A stretch of DNA of 64,000 bases from Mycobacterium intracellulare ATCC 13950 (GTDB lineage: Bacteria; Actinomycetota; Actinomycetes; Mycobacteriales; Mycobacteriaceae). Of the stretch, positions 57,701 to 64,000 are shown piece by piece. The notes under the pieces are model-generated. The model saw only the letters and a list, made by a program, of their open reading frames with translations. It had not been told where the DNA came from and did not search any database. Each line of letters starts with the position of its first letter. The stretch's first letter is position 1. The position numbers were made by a program, and so were the translations under genes. The stretch spans positions 1,240,001-1,304,000 of the forward strand of contig NC_016946.1 in assembly GCF_000277125.1 (NCBI RefSeq), read 5' to 3'.

Positions 57701-58528
57701 TCACTGCTTCGGCAGCAGCCGGCCCATGACGGGGCCGAACAGCTGCTGATACCCCGAACCCGTCAGGCGCACCAAGATGTCCAACAACTTGGCGTCCACG
57801 CCGACGAGCACCCGCGCCTTCTTCTTCCGCACCGCGTCGAGGATGATCTGGGCCGCGCGCTGCGGGGTGGTCTTGGCCAGCCGCTTGTCGAACAACTTGG
57901 CCAGCTCGGCCTGGTCGAGGCCCTCGGCGGTGGTGGCGTTGCGGGCGATCGCGGTCTTGATGCCGCCCGGGTGCACCGTGGTCACCGCGACCGGGTGGCC
58001 GGCGGCCACCATCTCCTGGCGCAGCGCCTCGGTGAAGCCGCGGACGGCGAACTTCGCCGAGTTGTAGGCCGCCTGCCCCGGCACCGAGAAGAGCCCGAAC
58101 ACGCTGGAGACGTTGATGACGTGCCCGTCACCGGAGGCGATCAGGTGCGGGAGGAACGCCTTGGTGCCGTTGACCACGCCCCAGAAGTCGACGTCCATCA
58201 CGCGTTCGATGTCCTTGAACTGACTGACTTCGACGTCGCCGGTGAAGGCGATCCCGGCGTTGTTGTAGATCTGGTTGACCGTGCCGAAGTGCTCTTTGAC
58301 CGCGTCGGCGTAGGCCAGGAACGCTTCGCGTTCGGTCACGTCGAGGCGATCCGCCTTGACCTGGGCGCCGATCGCCTTCAGCTGCTCCTCGGTCTGGGCC
58401 AGGCCTTCGAGGTCGACGTCGCTGATGGCCACCTTGGCCCCCGAGCGCCCCAACTCGACGGCCAGCGCCTGCCCGATACCCGAACCCGCGCCCGTCACTA
58501 CCGCGACCTTGCCGGCGAATCCTTGCAT
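57701..58528 (-). CDS. Short-chain dehydrogenase/reductase, copy 2 (Rv1245c orthologue)
   Basis: 275 residues from ATG at 58528 (MQGFAGKVAVV), the length of Rv1245c (276); GGAAGGG lies upstream. Motifs are the same as in copy 1: TGAGSGIGQA, NNAGIAFTGD, NVSSVFGLFSVPGQAAYNSAK. Lys-rich helix near residue 245 (VRKKKARVLVGVDAKLLD). This copy is probably the original, because its length matches M. tuberculosis, where only one gene is present. relBE, which follow in M. tuberculosis, are missing between it and kgd. Confidence 0.9.
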   Translation of the reverse strand: MQGFAGKVAVVTGAGSGIGQALAVELGRSGAKVAISDVDLEGLAQTEEQLKAIGAQVKADRLDVTEREAFLAYADAVKEHFGTVNQIYNNAGIAFTGDVEVSQFKDIERVMDVDFWGVVNGTKAFLPHLIASGDGHVINVSSVFGLFSVPGQAAYNSAKFAVRGFTEALRQEMVAAGHPVAVTTVHPGGIKTAIARNATTAEGLDQAELAKLFDKRLAKTTPQRAAQIILDAVRKKKARVLVGVDAKLLDILVRLTGSGYQQLFGPVMGRLLPKQ

Positions 58529-58609
58529 GAGCACCCTTCCTAGTCGGCCCGTTTGCGTCGAGGCTAGCCGGTACCGGCGGTCCCACTCTCTTCGGGTGTG
58601 AACGGCGAA

Positions 58610-61600
58610 TCAGCCGAAGGCCGTGTCGATGATCTCCTGCTGCTCGACGGCGTGCACCTTCGACGAGCCCGACGACGGGGCCGACATCGCCCGGCGGGAA
58701 ATCCGCTTGAGCCCGGTCAGCTTGTCGGGCAGCAGCTCGGGCAATTCCAGGCCGAAGCGCGGCCACGCGCCCTGGTTGGCCGGCTCTTCCTGAACCCAGA
58801 AGTACTCCTGGACGCTCGGGTAGCGGTCCAGCGTTTCGCCCAGCCGGCGCTTCGGCAGCGGGGCGAGCTGCTCGATCCGCACGATCGCCACGTCGTCCCG
58901 GTTGTCCTTGGCCTTGCGGGCCACCAACTCGTAGTAGAGCTTGCCGCTGGTCAGCAGGACCCTGCTGACCTTGCTGCGATCGCCGATGCCGTCCTCGTAG
59001 GTCGGCTCTTCGAGCACCGAGCGGAACTTGATCTCGGTGAAGTCCTTGACGTCGCTGACCACCGCCTTGTTGCGCAGCATCGACTTGGGCGTGAACACGA
59101 TCAGCGGGCGCTGCACCCCGTCGAGGGCGTGCCGGCGCAACAAGTGGAAATAGTTGGACGGCGTGGAGGGCATCGCGATCGTCATCGAACCCTCCGCCCA
59201 CAGCTGCAGGAAGCGCTCGATGCGGCCGGAGGTGTGGTCGGGGCCCTGGCCTTCGTGGCCGTGCGGCAGCAGCAGCACCACGTTGGACAGCTGGCCCCAC
59301 TTGGCCTCGCCGGAGCTGATGAACTCGTCGATGATCGACTGCGCGCCGTTGACGAAGTCCCCGAATTGGGCTTCCCACAGGACGAGCGCGTCCGGGTTGC
59401 CCACGGTGTAGCCGTACTCGAAGCCGACGGCCGCGTATTCCGACAGCGGGGAGTCGTAGACCAGGAACTTGCCGCCGGTGGGGGTGCCGTCGGGGTTGGT
59501 CGCCAGCAGCTGCAGCGGCGTGAACTCCTCGCCGGTGTTGCGGTCGATGATCACCGAGTGGCGCTGCGAGAAGGTGCCGCGCCGGGTGTCTTGCCCCGAT
59601 AGGCGCACCAGCTTGCCCTCGGCCACCAGCGAGCCGAGCGCCAGCAGTTCGGCGAAGGCCCAGTCGATCTTGCCCTCGTAGGCCATCTCCCGGCGCTTCT
59701 CCAGGACCGGCTGCACCCGCGGGTGCGCCGTGAAGCCCTCGGGTAGCGCCAGGAACGCGTCACCGATGCGGGCCAGCAGCGCCTTGTCCACCGCGGTGGA
59801 CAGGCCCGCGGGCAGCATCTGGTCGGCCTCCACCGATTCGCTGGGCAGCGCGCCGTGCTTCTCCAGCTCGCGGACCTCGTTGAACACCCGCTCGAGCTGG
59901 CCCTGGTAGTCGCGCAGGGCGTCCTCGGCTTCCTTCATCGAGATGTCGCCGCGGCCGATCAGGGCTTCGGTGTAGCTCTTGCGGACCCCGCGCTTGATGT
60001 CGACGACGTCGTACATGGCGGGGTTGGTCATCGACGGGTCATCGCCTTCGTTGTGCCCGCGCTTGCGGTAGCACAGCATGTCGATGACGACGTCCTTCTT
60101 GAACTCCTGCCGGAAGTCGACGGCCAGCTTGGCCACCCACGCGCACGCCTCCGGGTCGTCGCCGTTGACGTGGAAGATCGGCGCCCCGATCATTTTCGCG
60201 ACGTCGGTGCAGTACTCGCTGGACCGTGAGTACTCCGGCGCGGTGGTGAAGCCGATCTGGTTGTTGGCGATGATGTGGATGGTGCCGCCGACGCGGTAAC
60301 CGGGCAGGTGGGTCAGGTTGAGGGTCTCGGCGACCACGCCCTGACCGGCGAACGCCGCGTCGCCGTGCAGCATCATCGGCACCACCGAGAAGGCCTTGTC
60401 GTCCCCCTGGTCCTCGGCCCGCCGGTCCAGCAGGTCCTGCTTGGCGCGCACCAGGCCCTCCAGCACCGGGTCGACGGCTTCCAGGTGCGACGGGTTGGCG
60501 GTCAGCGACACCTGGATGTCGTTGTCGCCGAACATCTGTAGGTACACGCCGGTGGCGCCCAGGTGGTATTTGACGTCGCCGGAGCCGTGCGCCTGCGCGG
60601 GGTTGAGGTTGCCCTCGAACTCCGAAAAGATCTGTGAGTACGGCTTGCCGACGATGTTGGCCAGCACGTTGAGCCGGCCACGGTGCGGCATCCCGATGAC
60701 CACCTCGTCGAGCCCGTGCTCGGCGCACTGGTCGATCGCCGCGTCCATCATCGGAATGATGCTTTCCGCCCCCTCGAGTGAAAACCGTTTCTGCCCAACG
60801 TATTTGGTCTGCAGGAAGGTCTCGAAGGCCTCGGCCGCGTTCAGTTTGCTCAGGATGAACTTCTGCTCGGCCACCGTCGGTTTGACGTGCTTGGTCTCGA
60901 CGCGCTGCTGCAGCCACTCCTGCTGCTCGGGATCGAGGATGTGGGTGTACTCCACGCCGATGTGGCGGCAGTAGGCATCGCGCAGCAGGCCCAGCACGTC
61001 GCGCAGCTTCTTGTACTCGGAACCGGCGAAGCCGTTGACTTTGAACACCCGATCGAGATCCCACAGCGTCAGGCCGTGGTTGAGGATCTCGAGGTCGGGG
61101 TGGCTGCGGAACCGGCTGCCGTCCAAGCGCAGCGGGTCGATGTCGGCCATCAGGTGGCCGCGATTGCGGTAGGCCGCAATCAATTCCATCACCCGGGCGG
61201 TCTTGTCGACGATCGAGTCCGGGTTGTCGGTGCTCCAGCGCACCGGCAGATACGGGTTGCCCAGCTCGCGGAAGATCTCGTCCCAGAACGCATCCGAGAG
61301 CAGCATCTCGTGGATCGTGCGCAAGAAGTCGCCGGATTCCGCGCCCTGGATGATGCGGTGGTCATAGGTCGAGGTCAGCGTGATCAGCTTGCCGATCCCC
61401 AGCTCGGCGATGCGTTCCTCGCTGGCGCCCTGGAACTCAGCGGGGTACTCCATGGCGCCGACGCCGATGATGGCGCCCTGGCCGTTCATCAGCCGCGGCA
61501 CCGAGTGCACGGTGCCGATGGTGCCCGGGTTGGTCAGCGAAATCGTCACGCCGGCAAAGTCTTCGGCGGTCAACTTGCCGTCGCGGGCCCGCCGCACGAT

Positions 61601-62362
61601 GTCTTCGTAGGCGGTGACGAACTGCGCGAACCGCATGGTCTCGCAGCCCTTGATGCCGGCCACCACCAAGGAACGCTTGCCGTCCTTGCCCTGCAGGTCG
61701 ATCGCTAGGCCCAGGTTGGTGTGCGCCGGGGTGACGGCCGTGGGTTTGCCGTCGACCTCGGCGTAGTGCCGATTCATGTTCGGGAACTTCTTGATCGCCT
61801 GCACCAGCGCGTACCCGAGCAGGTGGGTGAACGAGATCTTGCCGCCGCGCGTGCGCTTGAGTTGGTTGTTGATGACGATCCGGTTGTCGATCAGCAGCTT
61901 GGCGGGAACGGCGCGCACGCTGGTCGCCGTCGGCACCTCCAGCGACGCCGACATGTTCTTGACGACGGCCGCCGCGGCGCCGCGCAGCGTCTGCAACTCG
62001 TCGCCTTCGGCCGGCGGGGGGGCGGCGGCCTTCACCGGCGCGGGGCGCGCCGGCACCCCGTTGCCGGCGGCCGTGCTGACGGGGGGCGCCGTGCTGGCGG
62101 GGGGCGCGGGCTTGGGGCTTTCGGGGGCCGCCGCGGCCGGCTTGGCGGGGGCCGCCGCGGCCGGCTTGGCGGGGGCCGCGGGCGGGCGGCCATCGCCGCT
62201 GGTCGGGGTGGCCGTCGCCGCCTCGCCCGTCGGCTCGGGGTTGTAGTCGACGAGGAACTCGTGCCAGCTCGGATCCACCGACGAGGGGTCATCGCGGAAC
62301 TTGCGGTACATCTCCTCGACCAGCCATTCGTTTTGACCGAATGGTGAACTTATGTTGCTCAC
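58610..62362 (-). CDS. kgd: Multifunctional 2-oxoglutarate decarboxylase/dehydrogenase E1-E2 (Kgd)
   Basis: Thiamine-diphosphate enzyme at the 2-oxoglutarate branch of the TCA cycle. GTG at 62362 ([20 protein letters not shown]) gives 1250 residues; M. tuberculosis 1231. Order: N-terminal motif, an Ala/Pro-rich linker (about 40-115) with near-identical repeats of PAKPAAAA, then a succinyltransferase-like domain ending in [17 protein letters not shown]. The E1 part follows, with [38 protein letters not shown] and [15 protein letters not shown]. In the family the kinase target GarA binds it and inhibits activity. A TTG at 62380 is a poorer start. Confidence 0.95.
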   Translation of the reverse strand: MSNISSPFGQNEWLVEEMYRKFRDDPSSVDPSWHEFLVDYNPEPTGEAATATPTSGDGRPPAAPAKPAAAAPAKPAAAAPESPKPAPPASTAPPVSTAAGNGVPARPAPVKAAAPPPAEGDELQTLRGAAAAVVKNMSASLEVPTATSVRAVPAKLLIDNRIVINNQLKRTRGGKISFTHLLGYALVQAIKKFPNMNRHYAEVDGKPTAVTPAHTNLGLAIDLQGKDGKRSLVVAGIKGCETMRFAQFVTAYEDIVRRARDGKLTAEDFAGVTISLTNPGTIGTVHSVPRLMNGQGAIIGVGAMEYPAEFQGASEERIAELGIGKLITLTSTYDHRIIQGAESGDFLRTIHEMLLSDAFWDEIFRELGNPYLPVRWSTDNPDSIVDKTARVMELIAAYRNRGHLMADIDPLRLDGSRFRSHPDLEILNHGLTLWDLDRVFKVNGFAGSEYKKLRDVLGLLRDAYCRHIGVEYTHILDPEQQEWLQQRVETKHVKPTVAEQKFILSKLNAAEAFETFLQTKYVGQKRFSLEGAESIIPMMDAAIDQCAEHGLDEVVIGMPHRGRLNVLANIVGKPYSQIFSEFEGNLNPAQAHGSGDVKYHLGATGVYLQMFGDNDIQVSLTANPSHLEAVDPVLEGLVRAKQDLLDRRAEDQGDDKAFSVVPMMLHGDAAFAGQGVVAETLNLTHLPGYRVGGTIHIIANNQIGFTTAPEYSRSSEYCTDVAKMIGAPIFHVNGDDPEACAWVAKLAVDFRQEFKKDVVIDMLCYRKRGHNEGDDPSMTNPAMYDVVDIKRGVRKSYTEALIGRGDISMKEAEDALRDYQGQLERVFNEVRELEKHGALPSESVEADQMLPAGLSTAVDKALLARIGDAFLALPEGFTAHPRVQPVLEKRREMAYEGKIDWAFAELLALGSLVAEGKLVRLSGQDTRRGTFSQRHSVIIDRNTGEEFTPLQLLATNPDGTPTGGKFLVYDSPLSEYAAVGFEYGYTVGNPDALVLWEAQFGDFVNGAQSIIDEFISSGEAKWGQLSNVVLLLPHGHEGQGPDHTSGRIERFLQLWAEGSMTIAMPSTPSNYFHLLRRHALDGVQRPLIVFTPKSMLRNKAVVSDVKDFTEIKFRSVLEEPTYEDGIGDRSKVSRVLLTSGKLYYELVARKAKDNRDDVAIVRIEQLAPLPKRRLGETLDRYPSVQEYFWVQEEPANQGAWPRFGLELPELLPDKLTGLKRISRRAMSAPSSGSSKVHAVEQQEIIDTAFG

Positions 62363-62546
62363 GACCGCAGTTCGCCTCAATCCCTTTGTCCTACAGGGCC
62401 ACCGCAGCTATCGCGCGGTGCCTGCACCCTCGTCTGCCCGGCGGGCCGAGCACCTCATATCCATGGCGGTACCCATTGCTGCCGCCCTATAAAGGCTAAC
62501 CTCTCGCCACCAATCTGCCAGGGCGACCGGGGCGCCCCGGGGCGGG

Positions 62547-63326
62547 TCAGCCGGCTTCGTGGATCGGGGGCACCAGATGCAGCGCGCGGGGCCAGCGCCC
62601 GGGTGGGGGGCCGAACGCCCGGTTGGCGTTGCGGACCATCTTCTTGCCGGCGAGGTAGTTGCCGACCGCTCCCACCACAACCCCGATCCCGACCGGCAGC
62701 AGTTTGCCGAACAACAGGGCGCCCCGCCGCACCGTGTACTTCCTGACCCACGACTTGAGCAGCCGCGAGTTCAGTCCCGACATCGACGACAGCGGAAGCG
62801 CGGCCAGGCTCTCGGAAATCCAGCCGCCGTTGGTACGCCGCGGACCGATCAACTGCGTGACGGCTTGCTCGCTGTTGTCACCGACAAGCACCGCCAGCAC
62901 CAGGGCGCGGCGCCGTTCCCGGTGATCGGCCGGAATGTCGTGGACCACCGCGACCGCCAACACGAAGAACGCGGTGGCCTCGAGGAACGTCACCGTTTCC
63001 GCCGCCGCCGCGGACAGGGCACTCAACGTGCCGATTCCGGGGACGGTCGCCGCGGCTCCCACCGCAACGCCGCCGGCCGTCACCATGGCCACGTAGCGCT
63101 TCTGCAGCTTGGCCAGGATCTCGGCCGGGCTGGCATCGGGATCGGCGTTGCGCAGCCGGGTCACATAGGCCTCGGCGGCGGGGCCCTGTATCCGCGAGCT
63201 GCGCTCGATGACCTGCGCCAACGCCCGCGCGGACATCTTGGGTCGACCGTTCTTGCCGGTCGGCGCCTCTCCCGCGTTGGCCATGGTGAATAACCGCTTC
63301 GGCGACCTGTTCCGTCGGGCCCGCAT
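62547..63326 (-). CDS. Conserved membrane protein (Rv1249c orthologue)
   Basis: 259 residues from ATG at 63326 with AGGAGA upstream (Rv1249c: 262). Basic N-terminus KNGRPKMSARALAQVIERSS; a helical EILAKLQKRYVAMVTAGGVA segment leads into hydrophobic stretches (AAATVPGIGTLSALSAAAAE and FLEATAFFVLAVAVVHDI). A C-terminal Gly/Val helix (LLPVGIGVVVGAVGNYLAG) follows. No enzyme motif is seen. It is divergent from an exporter gene and follows kgd in orientation. Function unknown. Confidence 0.88.
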   Translation of the reverse strand: MRARRNRSPKRLFTMANAGEAPTGKNGRPKMSARALAQVIERSSRIQGPAAEAYVTRLRNADPDASPAEILAKLQKRYVAMVTAGGVAVGAAATVPGIGTLSALSAAAAETVTFLEATAFFVLAVAVVHDIPADHRERRRALVLAVLVGDNSEQAVTQLIGPRRTNGGWISESLAALPLSSMSGLNSRLLKSWVRKYTVRRGALLFGKLLPVGIGVVVGAVGNYLAGKKMVRNANRAFGPPPGRWPRALHLVPPIHEAG

Positions 63327-63599
63327 AGTGTCTCTCCTGCAAATGGGGTTCTTTCAGGCTAACGTGCCCGCGGCAAATCCTGACGCCGTTATCGACGCCC
63401 ACCGGATCCGTGGCTGCCGGCCCTCTTGCGCCGCCGGGAATAATGCAGGCTGGATGTCTGCGACGGCCGTGCCGCCGGCCGGTCGTCGTGGTGAACGGTT
63501 CGCCGCGCGCGCGGTCGATGACCTGGGAGTTCAGGCCGATCGACCGGACGGGCCGATGCGGCGTAACGGCATCGTCGGGAGCGAAACGAGGTGGGGTGG

Positions 63600-64000
63600 A
63601 TGACCACGGCTGCGCCCCGCATGCCCGGGGGTGAGCGGCGTGCGGGTTCCGGGCCGGCGCGGGCCGCCCATCATTGGGATTTCATCACCCGCAGCTCGCC
63701 GCACTCGCAGAATCCCTGGAACCCGCTTTGGGCGATGATGATCGGCTTCTTCATGATCATGGTCGACTCGACCATCGTCGCGATCGCAAACCCGACCATC
63801 ATGGCCAACCTGCGCATCGGCTACGACACCGTGGTCTGGGTGACCAGCGCCTACCTGCTGGGTTACGCCGTCGTGCTGCTCGTGGCGGGCCGCCTCGGCG
63901 ACCGGTTCGGCCCCAAGAACCTGTACCTGATCGGCCTGGTGGTCTTCACCGTCTCCTCGGTGTGGTGCGGGCTGTCGGGCAGCGCCGCCATGCTGATCGC
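63600..64000 (+). CDS. MFS multidrug exporter, EmrB/QacA type, C-terminus outside window (Rv1250)
   Basis: Only the first 133 codons are present; the family protein has about 580 residues and 14 membrane helices. ATG at 63600 with GAGGTGGGG upstream. After a soluble 40-residue leader the first helix [20 protein letters not shown] carries the motif typical of drug:proton antiporters. The loop 2-3 motif is [17 protein letters not shown]. The end matches the place of Rv1250 behind Rv1249c. The substrate is not known from sequence. Confidence 0.88.
   Translation, partial: MTTAAPRMPGGERRAGSGPARAAHHWDFITRSSPHSQNPWNPLWAMMIGFFMIMVDSTIVAIANPTIMANLRIGYDTVVWVTSAYLLGYAVVLLVAGRLGDRFGPKNLYLIGLVVFTVSSVWCGLSGSAAMLI

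Overview
The window is high-GC mycobacterial chromosome, most likely from a slow-growing non-tuberculous species of the Mycobacterium avium complex or a close relative. Gene order follows the M. tuberculosis Rv1186c-Rv1250 block from end to end: pucR, pruA/rocA, pruB/putA, then fadD36, dapD, dapE, LOG, fadD6, folP2, gpgS, tagA, glgM, glgC, the Rv1216c-Rv1219c efflux genes, sigE, rseA, htrA, tatB, mrp, lpqY-sugABC, corA, mdh, lpqZ, kgd and an Rv1250-type exporter. PE and PPE proteins, GTG starts and many 1- to 4-base gene overlaps fit the same assignment. Orthologue names and Rv numbers come from recalled protein families, not from a search.

Layout. 1-1960: a PPE gene of the PPW type, cut by the window edge, with a cobalamin riboswitch in its leader. 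1960-6274: proline catabolism (PucR-type regulator divergent from P5C dehydrogenase and proline dehydrogenase). 6344-8955: an IS30-family element carrying an inserted IS3-family element. 9021-13904: a TetR regulator, a four-gene hydratase/aldolase operon resembling chsH2-chsH1-ltp2 of cholesterol side-chain breakdown, and a divergent aldehyde dehydrogenase. 14037-17828: hydrolase, fadD36 and an MFS carrier. 17825-22380: lysine/DAP genes dapD and dapE, separated by a PE-PPE pair and a repeat array. 22377-32905: STAND-like ATPase, LOG, fadD6, folP2-gpgS and the glycogen/alpha-glucan genes glgM and glgC. 33018-37674: ABC efflux pump with its TetR regulator, and two methyltransferase-type genes. 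37876-42419: sigE, rseA, htrA, tatB and mrp. 42657-47280: cell-wall hydrolase, MgtE-like/DUF1003 pair and small membrane proteins. 47304-53431: trehalose importer lpqY-sugABC with an extra SUFU-type gene, then corA. 53611-64000: mdh, a short malic enzyme coupled to lpqZ, two tandem SDR genes, kgd, an Rv1249c-type membrane protein and the start of a drug exporter.

The genes form coherent pathways. Proline, malate and 2-oxoglutarate handling (pruAB, mdh, malic enzyme, kgd) feeds the TCA cycle. gpgS, glgM, glgC and sugABC serve methylglucose lipopolysaccharide, glycogen and trehalose metabolism. sigE-rseA-htrA-tatB is an envelope-stress and secretion cluster.

Compared with the M. tuberculosis order as I recall it, the window lacks sigI, the esxKL/IS1081 group, lpqX, vapBC33, PE_PGRS23 and relBE at the matching places. 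It instead holds the nested insertion elements, the side-chain-type operon, a SUFU gene and a second malic enzyme type. The most distinctive non-coding features are the B12 riboswitch with a start-site hairpin, a perfect 15-bp operator over the start of the efflux regulator, a palindrome upstream of the malic enzyme, two arrays of one dispersed 56-57 bp repeat, and a family of large palindromes at gene 3' ends.
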